From the NCBI RefSeq assembly GCF_020085105.1, contig NC_058042.1:23395501-23459500 (forward strand): 64,000 bases of DNA, written 5' to 3'. The notes below the pieces were generated by a model. That model had not been told where the DNA came from and did no database searches. It saw only the letters and a list, made by a program, of their open reading frames with translations. The position numbers and the translations under genes are program-made. The stretch is from Siniperca chuatsi. Taxonomy: Eukaryota; Chordata; Actinopteri; Centrarchiformes; Sinipercidae. Below, in pieces: positions 49,301 to 62,047 of the stretch (within the stretch, counting starts at the first letter, position 1; every line of letters begins with the position of its first letter).

Positions 49301-52300
49301 CAGTTGATGGATGTGAAGGAGGTGAGGAGCATGGTGCAGCTGACACTTTGCATCCTGGCTGAGCCCTACAGTAAGTAACCACCAGACTTTGTACTTAAAA
49401 TGATCTGACATTGAACCAGATGCTGAATGCCTACCAGCTCCTATGGCACTGTTAGTAGCTGAAAAAAATACCACACTCATATGAAGACCAGTGAAGTGGC
49501 ATTCACTGTTCGCAAGCAGTTATTAGTGTGTGTTAACCTACTTTGGCTACCTGATGGTTTGGGTTTATATAATCAGCACCGTCGCTGCAAAACTGAAGTC
49601 TTTGCATTGTACCACACCCCGTCTTGCATGTTTTTTAAATTTTATGGAAAGTGGAACAATGGCCAAATGTTTACAGAAACAACACTATTAACTGGTAGTT
49701 TGTTGATCATTGAACAATGTCTTATCATGTCTTATGATTATATTATTTCTTGTTAACTAGCCAGAAATGCTTATACTTACTAACAAAAGAAACAAAAACT
49801 ATTCGCCGTTTTTCATTGTAACCGATCTTAAAGTGTGTGTTTTTTAAAAAGTTGTAAACCCTCTTATTCGCTGCTTATATCGCTGACTCCAGATATGTTT
49901 GAGTGCAGATAAATTAGAGAGATGAGAGTCTACAAGGTGACGCTGACTGTGTTGCCAAGCAATGGTAACATTCCACACTAAAAGTTGGCAGTAGATGCCG
50001 GTAGCCTTTGAGCAGCAGTTTATAGCTAGCTAACATTAACTAGTAAAGATGAAAAGGCAGCAAAACACCCTTTCATTCATTGTTCACGATTCTAACGGTT
50101 TCTTTATTTGTGATGTATTTGCAAAGAAACATTACTTGGCCAGCCTGTTAAACTTAATTGTAGTCAAGTAATTGATGTCGGTTCATGTTTTTTTTTTTTC
50201 TTCAATTTTGGTTATTGTAAAATTGGTCTTAAATTTCATTCCGGGTATTAAAAAAAGTCTTAAATCAAACTTGCCTTAAGCTGTAGGAATCCTGGGTAAA
50301 CATTCTAGCCCCTGAGGCTAACGTTAGCTAGCATACTACTGTTGACAAATATCAAAACTGCCCTAAATCTGACTGACTGATTAAAATCTCATCTCCCAGT
50401 TTTCTCTGAAGAATAGACAACCCATGTTGACCGCTTCTCCCCAACAATTTTCTCATCCAGACTCATGCCTTCTGCTTTTGTTTTTTCTCACTGCAAAGCA
50501 TTACTACAGCAAGTTGTTGGCACCACGTCAGTCTCCATTTTGTTTACATCTGCTTCCTCATGAGATCACGTGAGGTGGTGCATTGCTCCCTCTGGCACGA
50601 TAATCTTAATAATATCCTGTAGTGTGTGATGCGCCATTATTTTCAAATCTTGTAGTGTGTGCATGTTTGAGATTAGAGAGAAGAACATCTGTGAAGTTTC
50701 TCCTAATGCGCGTTAAGCAACCCGATTTCAAACTCGGTTAGGATTTTAAAACTCCTGTAGTGTGAGCCCAGCTTTAGGGTGTGATAAGTACCAGGAATGT
50801 TGAATGCTTAAAACACACACTGCTTGGCAGGATGAACCTGTTCACTACAGAAAAGAGAGAACATTGTTTTGAATCCAACAACACATTCGATAATACAATT
50901 TTCTTTTTCTGTTTTTTAGATCACACATTCTCCTGTGTTGAAACAGTGAAGTACAAGTTTGATTCTGGCACATGGTATGTATTTAATAGATGTACATTTA
51001 TCTGAATCCATCTTTGTGTGCGTTCCTGCCACACCTGTTAGCCAGCAGTGTTGTTTACAGACTGACAACCCCCCTCCAGACATATTTAGACCCCAGACCT
51101 CAGGCCCTTAGCATTGATTACAGCAACATGGAAACCACAAGTGTGTTATTAAAGCTGTCCAACTTTGCCATCAAGTGCTTACCTGACTATCTAGTAGCAG
51201 AGCACCAAATCCTGCTGTTCTCAGACAGGCAAAAGCCTGTAACCTTGACAACCCCCTGACATTTAATCATGGGAGTATGTTACTGTGTCAAGCATTTAAC
51301 TGTGAGTGGCCTCTGTGGACTGTTTGTTCAAATTTAACAAGAGCCGTTGTGTTGGTGTTTTTGTTTTTTCTCAAAGCTATAATAATCTGCAGGGATGCTT
51401 TTAATAATCTGCTCTAATTATTCTTCCATTCTAAATATGGTCAGAATGTTATTAATGTTTTTTTCCTTCCTCTTCAGCAGTAAGACTGAGCCAGTGGACA
51501 GTGAGACAGTGATCAGAGCGCGGGGGCTTCCGTGGCAGTCCTCAGACCAAGACATTGCTCGCTTCTTTAAAGGCCTCAGTATTGCGAAGTATGTTGGACT
51601 TGATGGCCATTTTCCAACGGCCCCATTACTCCGATGAAGTTTATTTAAACTTCTGCTGCCTTGAAACATTTCAAAGTGATTTTTGGTGCTTTCAGCATGT
51701 TAGTCATGGTGCAGATTTGTGGATTTTTATTTCCTTTTTTCAAACAGCTGGTGTTCTCACTTTTGACATTGTGACTGAAAAAATCAGTTTTGAAATTTTC
51801 AGTGTTTCTTTATAAAAAATGGTCTTTTAAATGTTCAATGGAACGTTCCTAGCCTGACATCACCGTTCATTTCGATTTCCAAGGGGTGTTATCAACATCA
51901 GACCAAAATGCCTCTGGACACAATTGGATAGACCTACAACCAATCAGAGAAACGAAACGTAACGTAACGTAATTGGTAAATTAAACTTAACAAATCCTGT
52001 TGGAAGTACGGCAAACACATCTTTCTTATCAAGAAAAGCTTCAAGTGCAGTTGTTTGTTCTTTTAGAGAAACTATACAGTCCAGTTTGTTTAATACTGAC
52101 ACAATAGCGGATTCAACAGAACACATTCCAGATCGGCGGCAGCCATCTTGGTTGTTTACGAAAATGCCACAACAGCTAATAAGGTCGCACACCTCTGTAC
52201 AGTCATCATATCAAACCCGCCCCATATTTGATTATTTGATAAACAGGTGTGACTGGCCCGACCAGATCCAGGTCAGCTAGAAATCTGAACGGGAGGGGGA

Positions 52301-55300
52301 CCAGACGCATCTAGCCGAGCAAATAAAACATGAGCTCACAGATTCGTCTGGTTCCCAGGTGAGAACGTTCCAAGATCAGCGTTAAATGCTAATGTCATGG
52401 GTTTAAAGGCACTAAACATTTTTTTGTACATTAGGCTAGACTAGTTATTTGAACAGCCACAAAACCTCAATGGAATAGTCGTTTGATACCAAAAAATGAA
52501 CGTGCCTACAATAAAAAGGTAGAGACACACTGGCATTAGAGATGCCTTAAGCTTTTATTAGCAATGTTTCGACGTGACGATGGTCTTAGACAAATACCCA
52601 CATGTATAGCTCTCATTTTATTTCTTGTGGATGTTTTTTCTGGAAGACTTGTCAGATAGAAATGTCACTAATAAAAGCTTAAGGGAGCTTTGATTCCAGT
52701 GTGTGTGCACTTTTCTATAGTATTCATGTTAAAATTTTGAACATGACAGCACATGTAATCTTTTTAAAAGTAACTAACATTTTACATCTTGCTTGTTTCT
52801 AGATTTTGTGCTAAGCTAACCGCCTGCTGGCTCCAGCTACATACTTACCATACAGACAGGAGAGTGGTATAATCCTTGGCAAGGAAATGAATAAATATTT
52901 CCCAAAATGTGGAACTATTCCTTTAACTGATATGACAAGACCCTGGGTATCCCTGTTGAACCCAGTTCTGATAACCACACTGTTAAGTACCTGTTGCTGA
53001 AGTTTTATTTCTGACCGTGGCTCTATATCATTAACTTCATACTCATGCATGGCTCTGTGCACCTGTGTTTCAGGGGTGGCGTAGCCCTGTGTCTTAACGC
53101 TCAGGGCAGGAGGAATGGCGAGGCCTTGGTTCGTTTCATCAACTCTGAACACAGGGACCTGGCCCTGGAGCGCCACAAGCACCACATGGGCAGCCGCTAC
53201 ATTGAGGTTAGATCAGCGTTTTCTTCTTGTTTTGTCATGGTGTAATTTTGTTTTGTGTGTTTTTAAAATGTTTAGCTGAACACTAGACCCCTTATTAGGT
53301 CCTTAGGTAGTCAATATGAGTCTGTAAAATGTCTTCTAAATTAAATTAAATTAAATAATTGGGTATTTAATGAATTCCCTCATGCTCAATATCACTTAAA
53401 AACCTATTGCTTGTTTTTTACTTTATGACTTGTCACTTTCAGTTTGCAGGCAGAGTTTATGTTACATCTGTATTGTTAAATTGTTCTTTATGGCTAAATC
53501 CAGTTTTCCTCTTGTCTTAGGTCTACAAGGCCACAGGAGAGGAATTCCTCAAGATTGCTGGAGGTCAGATTTCAGGCTTTTTTTTTTTTTTTTTTTTCCT
53601 CCTTTCCTCTCTTCTCACCATGTTTGTATGACTTATGGTGAAAGGCTTTCTGTTAGTGTGAGGTAGATTTCTATTCCATGGCTTTCCCGCATCTTTGAGG
53701 AAAAACAAGACCCCTCCACATCTGCAAAAGAGCAGCTCTTTAGTGACCGTAAAAGAAGGGCTCTCGTTTGCGCACTAGCTCTTTCTCTTATTACCTGTGT
53801 CTTTGCCTCATCCCAGTGACTCTCCAGCAGCTTATCTTAGACTAATGAAAGACGCTTTGTGAGGAGCTTCCCTCACTGCCCCCCATCCCTTCCTGATCTC
53901 CTCATCCCCAGCACAACCTTTCAGAGGCCAGTTACAGAGAAATTTCACTCTGGGGCTTACAGCAGCTCACCTGTTCAGTTCAGCCTCCAGCTCCACTCCC
54001 CTGAGGGAGAGAAGGCTGTCGGCCGGTGAAAGGACTGGCTCAGTGCTGGTACAAAGGGGGTGTGAAGAGACAAAAGCACGGCCCGGGGCCTCTGGACCAT
54101 AGAGCAGCAGCCAGTAGTAACACAGGACAGAGATCGCAGACAAAGAAACACAGTCACTCAGAGCAGATAATTTACATTAGCTGGCAGTCTGACTGTGGAC
54201 TTTACTCAGATGAGTTAAGATCAATACAGATACAGTACAGATTGACAGCACATTGGACTTTAAGCAAATAGTTCAAGCAGACAAGACGCATATGCATTTA
54301 TCAAGAGAAATTAAAGTAGTTCACAGTAAACTTGTAAATGAATGTATAATCCAAAACGTTTAGTGTATCAGGCAGCATCATTGCTGTTCTGGAAACTGAA
54401 ATTTGATATTGTAGCTGTTTAATTTAAAGATTTGTTTCACCTTTTGACCATAAAAATACAAATAATATAATATATAATTTATTTATTTCTGTTAGTTGAT
54501 GTTTTTTGCCTGAATAGTAATATACAAACTATGAGCCACTGAACTTTATATCCACAATGGGTGTTTTCGGACCAAACAGTTCTGGGGACTCCATAAGAGG
54601 AACAGCCCACTGGGGAGCTCCCCCTAGAACTACATCAAGGGCTTTTTTTCTTTTTGCATTTGAAGTTCCAGTTGCCGATGCTGCATTGGCTCATGTGTTC
54701 GACACTGTACACTTTTCACTGTACACTTACGTCACTCTAGGTTCCTCTTGTGCTGGGAGAGTACCTACTCTGAAGTATGAGCTAAAAAAGTCCCTTTTAA
54801 AAACGGTTCTTGCAGTGTCCTCCAACTGTTCTTAGAACTATGAAAAAGTTCCTCCTGTCCGAAAATGGCTAAAGTTTATTATCTCGATTACTGGATGACA
54901 ATCAGATCTTGTGATAGGTCATCTGTCTGGGCATGTAGTTTGATTTGTTGCGTGTACTGTATACTTTCTACATAGTTTAAAACAATCCAAGAAAGTCATA
55001 TAGTTGAAACAAAACTCAACTGATCATGGCACTGTTAGTAATGTATACATACAGTACATTTGCTGTGACCTGAGTTCAGTTGGTTTAACGGCACTAAACC
55101 AGATGGGGTTACTTGCAAATTGAAGGGCTGATTGCGAGATAGGACGAGACAATTTGTTTTTATAGCCCCTGTTTGCATGGTCATATAAGTTAAGATATCC
55201 TCTTAGTTTTCGCAAGTCTCACCCCAAACCGATTCTTCTTGAACTTTAGCAGAGTAAAGAGGAACATGATATAAACAAAGGAAATACACTGGAAACCAAA

Positions 55301-58300
55301 TGCATGTGATTTTATAATGGGGTCAGTGAATAAAGCTGTGTGAAAAATCTGACATGGTTCAGTTGGCTGTGCCTGTGCACACATCAGTGGGCAAAGCCAG
55401 TGCGATACTGTTTTTGGTTGCAAACTAGCCAACATTGCCTAACACTGGGTGGTGATGCTTGTGTTCATTACTGTTGTCATAGGATGTCATATATCAGACT
55501 CAGAGTTGGTAGCTCAGACAATCCTGGAGCAGATTCTGGCAGAGCAAGGAGTAGACCTGAGCCTGCCACAGCTTTCTGTAGTTGTGTTGTGGAAGGAGAA
55601 GCCAGGGTGGCAGAGGGTGTTGGGGCTTGTAGATATGATGATACATATACTGTGGGATGATTTAAAAAATGTGTTAACTGAAATGTTTGCATACTTTTTA
55701 ATATGGTATCACTCCTTTTTGATATTGGTGTATTAGGCAATTTTGGGCAAAATTGCAAATCAATTTTAGAATGAGTTCTCTATGGCGAACCTGGATTTTT
55801 ATGATTGTTGGATCAATGTGATAGCTGTGTAGCTCTGATGATGAGCATCACTGGGATGGTCTTATGATGCCAGGTGTTTTAATCATTGCTGTCCACTGAC
55901 TCTAGGTACATCTAATGAGGTGGCCCAGTTCCTGTCCAAAGAGAACCAGGTGATTATCCGTATGCGGGGGTTGCCGTTCACAGCCACACCCCAGGAAGTG
56001 CTGTCCTTCCTCGGTCCCGAGAGCCCAGTTACAGATGACGCTGAGGGTCTGCTCTTTGTCAAGTACCCTGACGGACGGCCCACTGGCGATGCCTTTGTGC
56101 TCTTCTCTTGTGAAGAGTATGCCCAGAATGCCCTGAAGAAGCACAAGCAGATCCTGGGGAAGCGGTATATCGAGCTGTTTCGCAGTACTGCAGCTGAGGT
56201 GCAACAGGTAAATTCTTTTAGTTGTATGGGCTGGAGAAATCTTTGAGCTATAAGTTTTGGTATGAGATGAAAAAATAAACATGAGATTCTTAAGACTACT
56301 GCTTGGAAAATGTGTTAACATACTCTATAAAATGATTCAAAATAGAAATAAACAGGCTGTTGTTGTGGAACAGGAGGTGGTCCTTTTTTTTAAATGAAAG
56401 AATTGGTGTTTTGTTTTGTGTAATTCCAGAAATGTCTGACTTACTGGTAATATGAAGAGAGAAAGCTGTGGCTTTGGTTTTCTATTGTAGACACAAACAT
56501 GCTCATGTTTTCCTTAGTTGAGTACTAGTTGATAGATACAACAAACTAATCATAATAAATATGTAGACAAACCCATCTATTTTACTGTCTTGCAATTAAG
56601 GGTCTTGAGAAAGCCATTTTGTTATCAAAGAATAATCCAAAACAGTTCCCTTTCTATGTGTGATACCAATCATCAACATGGGCTGAAGTCCCAGCTGTTT
56701 AAGCTGATGTCAGCTGATGGCATGACAACGTAGAGTTTTGTGCAAACACGATATCGAAAGTATATGACGAAACTGTAGAGACATCCAATAAATAAGATGA
56801 TTGTGGAGTTTGCACAACTATATATTATTATTGCACAATGTGTGTGTATATAACATAATTATTTTTTTAATTACCCTGATAAACTATCAAAGTTTTGTCC
56901 TTCAGCTCGTTTTGTTGGCTGTGAAATGTTAATAAGTGGACCATACTTGATTCAGCCTTTTTTAATTTTTAAGTTTTCTTGTATTAAATGTTGTATTGTG
57001 TGTCTCATTTGCATATGCAGAAAATTTCAGTGATTGCAGTCAAGCCTCCTATTGACACTCCTGGAGTTCCTCTGTGGAGAATGGCGTGAAATGAACTTTG
57101 TTGTCCTCGTCTCATGAGAGAGTTAACTGAAGGAGATTTCAGGCATTTGTAGAAAAATAGCCGTAATATCTTTTTAATTCGTCATCATCCTTCCTCTTTT
57201 GTGTTTGCCAGGTCCTGAACCGCTATATGTCCACGCCTCTGATCTCCACACTGCCCCCTTCACCCATCGTGCCCGTCCCGGTCCTCGCCACGCCTCCCTA
57301 CCTTCCAGCGGCCAGCAGCACACGCGACTGTGTCCGCCTCCGTGGTCTGCCCTACACTGCTGGCATTGAAGATATCCTGGAGTTCATGGGAGAGCACACC
57401 GTTGACATCAAACCCCATGGAGTCCACATGGTCCTCAACCAACAGGTCAGACTGGTGGGGACTATTGAGCTCAGGCACATATGTAACTGCAAAGCTCCAT
57501 ATCTTAAAACTATGTTAAATGTCATCCCTGTTCACCCTCTGCAAAGTATCAGAAATCACTACAGTAGAAGAAAACATTTTAAGACAGAAAAAGTCTGAAC
57601 AAGTTTCATTTCTGAAAGTATTTGAAGTAAATCTAAATTATGATATTGTCCAAGTACATAAAAAACTAAAAGAAAGAACTTAGAAGGGCAATGTCTTTAT
57701 ACTTTTCTCCCGACAAAAATCACACAAATGTGATGCTGTTCAGACTTTCCAAACACCACATAAATATAAAATTGAGAGGTGGAAATCCCATCCCATCCCA
57801 AATTTTAGCCAAATCCACAAAATCTTTTGCAGTGAAAATGCCACCACCTTTGAATTTTGTTGGTAGATTTGTGCTGTATTCTGGTGCTCACTGTCTTTCG
57901 TTTATTCTGTCTGTTTCTTCTTCTGTCTCCACTGCAGGGTCGGCCCTCTGGTGATGCTTTCATCCAAATGAAATCATCTGACAAGGCGTTTATGGTGGCC
58001 CAGAAGTGCCATAAAAAGACCATGAAGGACCGTTATGTGGAGGTGTTCCAGTGTTCCACAGAGGAGATGAGCATTGTGCTGATGGGAGGAACTCTGAACC
58101 GCAGCGGCCTCTCCCCTCCACCCTGCAAGCTTCCCTGTAAGTGAACTCCACCAAATGTTTCATCAAGCCACCAATTAAGCCTGCTTTCCTTTTGTTCATA
58201 GTGGTATTTTTGATTAAACAATATTTGGAATTTCTGTATTATATGAAACGTTCTTTTTCCACTTATTGGGACACTTATCAACTTAGAAATGCTGCATATA

Positions 58301-61300
58301 TGAGCTGGCAGACATATTTGCTTGAATTAAAATCGAGTTCAGTGGCCCAGTGCAGGCATCAAATTAATTTCTCCAATTTCATATCCTAGAAATTAAAAGC
58401 TAAATATCAAAATATTTGAATATTTCAGTGTGCCACAGTCTGCTGGTATTTCTTTAGAAACATACATGTTATACAGCTACATCTCTGCCTTCCTCTGTAA
58501 CAGTGATGCCAGTTTAGACCGGACTGAATGCAACTCTGTGTACTTTGCTCTGTTATAGCTCATATCTGTCTTTGGTGCTGGAGATTAGATTGGGATTGGC
58601 AGCCACTTCAATTTTTTACTTTTCTGTGTGTGTTTCTTGTTAATGATCGTTGATTAACAAATCTTTCCCCTTTTATCTTAGAACTTATATTTATTTGTTT
58701 TACTTGCCTGAGAAATGTGGTTTTGCTTTTTCATCTATATACTTAGTAGAATGAAAGTAAATTCTTTTTGCACGTAGTTTCATCCTGACTAATCTGGAAA
58801 CACTTCAGCCTTCACAAGGTCAGAAGTGTTGTGTGTCACTGTGCTGGCACTGAGGGAGACCACAGCTGCCCACAGCATCACGCTGATAGTGGCTGTTTGT
58901 ATGTAAATACATCCATACCGTCTTTGTGTACGTTTACATTTTAAGTATGACGGCCTGAGGACACAGTAAGCTTTGTAAATAGAATACCTATGTGTGACAG
59001 TGTTTTTGGGGGGGGCTTTCTGATGTGTTGTTCAAAGGGCAAATCTGGGTCTTACTTTTATAGGTTTGGTCGTCACTCTGGTCTGATCTTATAGCTTTCT
59101 ACTAATCAGCTTCCTTTCTGTGACACATGCACCGACAGTAATACGTGTCTAAATGTCCATTAGATCTTGCACAGCTTTTTTTTTTTTTTTTTTAGAGAAT
59201 ACAAGTTTGCATAGATGATTATAACTTCAAAATAAGTATTTTGGGTTACATTTGGGATTTGTTTAAAACCTGTCTGATTGTCTGTCTGACTGCTTGTGTT
59301 GCTTGCCCTTATGTACAGTTGTGGCTGCCAGTGTCATTGTGATAGTAATGATGGCCAAAACTACGACAAGACACAGGTTGTGTTTGGAAAAATGATCATT
59401 AATGCTAGTGCCACAACTAATGATTATTTTCATTATCGATTGGTCTGCTGATTATTTTGTCTATTAATCAATAAATTGTTTAGTCTGTAAACTGTAAGAA
59501 AATAGTGAAAAATATCCCAGGTGACATCTTCAGATGTCTTGTTCTGTGCGACCATCAGTCTAAAACCCAAAGATGTTCAGTTTACAGTAAAATAAATCAG
59601 AGAAAAACAGCAAACTCTCACAATAGAGAGAGTGCAACTAGGGAATTTTTGTTATAGAAAAAGTGATCAAAACGATTAATTGATAATAAAGAGCCTATTA
59701 TTGTTTCAGCTCTAAATAATGCTGATCATTCTGCCTTTTATAAACTGAACATCAGAAGAAACCTTAACCGTTCTTCTGTAGTATTACAGTGGGTTGAGAA
59801 TTATTTATTGCATGCTTAAACTTCCTTTTTTAGTAAGAATTTGTTTGTCAAGGTTGACAATTTATCTTTTTTTTTTAACTGACTAGCTTTAGACTGAAGC
59901 CTGTGGCCTAATCTGTCTTTAGGACTCATAATGACTCATGGTGCTGTCAAGTTTGGGAGTATATTGTAACACATTTAAAATGCGCATGCGGCATGTTGTA
60001 ACTATTCATATACTTCTCCATACTTCACTTACTGGCAGGACTGTGCATGCACTGAACACAATGTGTAAATGACCAGACTCTGTGTATACTGTATATTTAT
60101 CTTTGTCTCTTTCTGTAGGTCTGTCTCCCCCCACAGCCTATGCTGCCTTCCCCACCCCGCCTGCGATTCTCTCCGAGGCTGCCCTCTACCAGCCCCCCCT
60201 ACTGGCTGCTCCCAGACCTCCTCAGACCACCGCACACAGCCCTGCTCACACTCTGGCCTACTACCCCCCTCACCCACACCTGTACATGAATATGAACATG
60301 AACTACACCGCTTACTACCCCAGGTTAGTGCATCATCTGCTACAGCTAACTACTAGGTCAGTGAAAAACTATCACATCTCCCTTTTATTAGTACCTTCTG
60401 TGTTTCTCTAACTTCTTGCCTCTTTTCCCCTCCTTCACCTGACATACTCTCTCTCCAGCCCCCCAGTTTCTCCTTCCACTGTCAGCTACTTTGCGGCTCC
60501 ACCAGGAGCAGTGGCAGCAGCAGTCGCAGCCCAACCCCACCCTGGTGCAGCGGCCGCCTCTTCTGTACTGCCTCAGCCTGGCGCTCTGGTCAGGATGCAG
60601 GGCCTGCCCTACAATACTGGAGTCAAGGACATTCTCAGTTTCTTCCAGGGATACCAGGTCAGTGCACGTAGCTCAGAAATGAAGCCACAGATCTAAAAGT
60701 GCATTGGTGTTTGCAGGGATGTGGGCCACGCAGAGATGCCTAGTGCATACATTTGCAGCCATATACTGCAAAAATTTGCCATTCAAGTTTATTGGCAGAT
60801 AAGATAATAATATATTGTGGATATATTTTTATTTTATTCCATTGCCATTGAGGTTACTTTGCATGTAAAAGAATTGTACTTGTTTTGGTTTTCAACTGTG
60901 TGAGTGATTTTTAGCTCTATTTGTAAAATGCTTACACACTTTTTTTATAGCTGCACCTTCTTTCCAAAAGGCCCAGTGCAGTGTTACATTTGTGCCAACT
61001 ATTCACAGCAGGCACTTGATAATGATTGTAAATGTAAATGCTGACCAGGATAACAATAGGCCTTCCCACAGCCTGCATCCCCACATGATAATATCTGAAG
61101 CTGTTGGACCGCTGAGCTCTCAACCCTGCAGCTAGAAAGACTTGCCACTGGTCACATCACAGTAGTATTTAATTAAGCGACATGTGTGCACTTGTGCTAT
61201 CCCCCCCCCTGTGCTACTCACATTTTTCACTGCCAGCCCAAATTAGGTGGAGTCCTCTGAAGCGGGTATGAACCCTGACAGGTGTGGCTCCAGACGGTTT

Positions 61301-62031
61301 GGCAAGTCAGGGAGGGGAGAGGGGTGGGGTTTGAGGTGGAGGGGTTGTGCTGTTGTTGTGGCACAGAGCTTGAGTCTGCTTGTGGTCTTTATGGCTTATG
61401 TCATTTAGTACTGGTACAACCCCTATACTTTAAAGTGTGTGTGTGTGTGTGAGAGAGAGAGAATGGGAGAGCCTTACTGTAGAGGGCATCAAATTCACAC
61501 CAAAAACTAACTATTCTATTGCACACTGGAGAACTTTGTGTGTGTGTGTGTCTGTGTAAGAAAAAAAAAGCTGACTCCAATTCTGACTGTTGGCTGAACT
61601 ACCGTAATTGTACCTTTTTAATGGAAGTGTGTTTTTCTGGCTGCATTAGCGTCTCTCACACTGGCCATGGGTGAGAAAACAGTTCTCACACCAGTACTGG
61701 TGTCCATTACCACACAATCCCATGCTTAATCACACTGTGTGGTTCAAATAAAGCCTGTGCAGCCACTATTTGGCATGTGTGTGTTTCTGCTTTGGTGTGT
61801 TTTGTCTTCCTGAAAAACCTTGAATATTTTTAAAGAGTATATACCTCTGCAACTTGTGTGTATCTACAAAAGTGTACTGTCATGTGTGAAACAATGTGGA
61901 GGCCGTCCACCCTGACTGTCCGTTCATTATTATGCCATCTGTAGTACGCCCCTGACGAGTACAGCAGCATGGTTCAGATGAACGAACAGGCCAGGAGTCT
62001 GATTCAGCCCAAAGAATGGCTCTGTCTTTAG
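40355..62031 (+). CDS. esrp2: Epithelial splicing regulatory protein 2
   Basis: Coding exons: 40355-40486, 40972-41100, 47748-47861, 48848-48962, 49275-49370, 50920-50974, 51478-51588, 53074-53206, 53521-53563, 55906-56207, 57212-57445, 57938-58136, 60119-60323, 60459-60657, 61945-62031. Total 717 aa, human ESRP2 727. It is a nuclear RNA-binding protein that binds UG-rich motifs and enforces epithelial exon choice (FGFR2-IIIb, CD44, CTNND1). The order is an exonuclease-like N-terminal domain ([27 protein letters not shown]; about 1-190), then RRM1 ([12 protein letters not shown], about 218-300), RRM2 ([13 protein letters not shown], about 319-405), RRM3 ([16 protein letters not shown], about 436-520), a Pro/Ala/Tyr-rich tail, a terminal motif [23 protein letters not shown]-like split over positions 655-690, and final PKEWLCL. 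DKVLQQ and [13 protein letters not shown] favour ESRP2 over ESRP1. Intron 2 spans 6.6 kb. Confidence 0.93.
41101..47747 (+). other. esrp2 intron 2 (large, no exon seen)
   Basis: 6.6 kb with mostly single-copy-looking AT-rich sequence, a GTT repeat and no recognised internal gene. GC-richer patches near 41340-41700 and 45590-45990 could be intronic enhancers, but nothing specific supports this. Confidence 0.5.
42961..42986. repeat. (GTT)n microsatellite in esrp2 intron 2
   Basis: About eight and a half GTT units, read directly. Confidence 0.95.
48178..48575. mobile_element. MITE in esrp2 intron 3
   Basis: About 400 bases bounded by inverted copies of ATCACACAGAGATGC (48186-48200; reverse complement GCATCTCTGTGTGAT at about 48553-48567). 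The interior is GC-richer than the intron and non-coding. The size and ends suggest a non-autonomous DNA transposon. The superfamily is undetermined. Confidence 0.65.
51841..52381. repeat. insertion in esrp2 intron 7 flanked by a 9-base direct repeat
   Basis: GAACGTTCC occurs at 51841-51849 and again at 52373-52381. Between them is sequence with typical fish-repeat wording (CAGATTCGTCTGGTTCCCAG, AACGTAACGTAACGTAA). No convincing terminal inverted repeat. Confidence 0.4.
59406..59714. mobile_element. hAT-type MITE in esrp2 intron 12
   Basis: Contains the recognisable series ACTAATGATTATTTTCATTA, TCTATTAATCAATAAATTG, GTAAGAAAATAGTGAAAAAT, CTAAAACCCAAAGATGTTCA and ends in TTGTTTCAGCTCTA. I know this as a very abundant fish non-autonomous element with AGGGCTGCAACTAA-type ends. 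It is non-coding. Confidence 0.75.
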
Positions 62032-62047
62032 GGACTCACCCCAAGGT
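62032..62047 (+). other. consensus splice donor just after the esrp2 stop
   Basis: CCAAG|GTAAGA at 62045/62046, only 14 bases after the TAG. It suggests the 3' UTR is spliced. A fair acceptor, TCTCTCCTGTAG, ends at 62791. Confidence 0.5.

Noticed and set aside
40355-62031. ESRP1 identity
   Set aside because: Words such as DKVLQQ, VDSETV-RARG and [13 protein letters not shown] agree with ESRP2. ESRP1 cannot be excluded without a tree.
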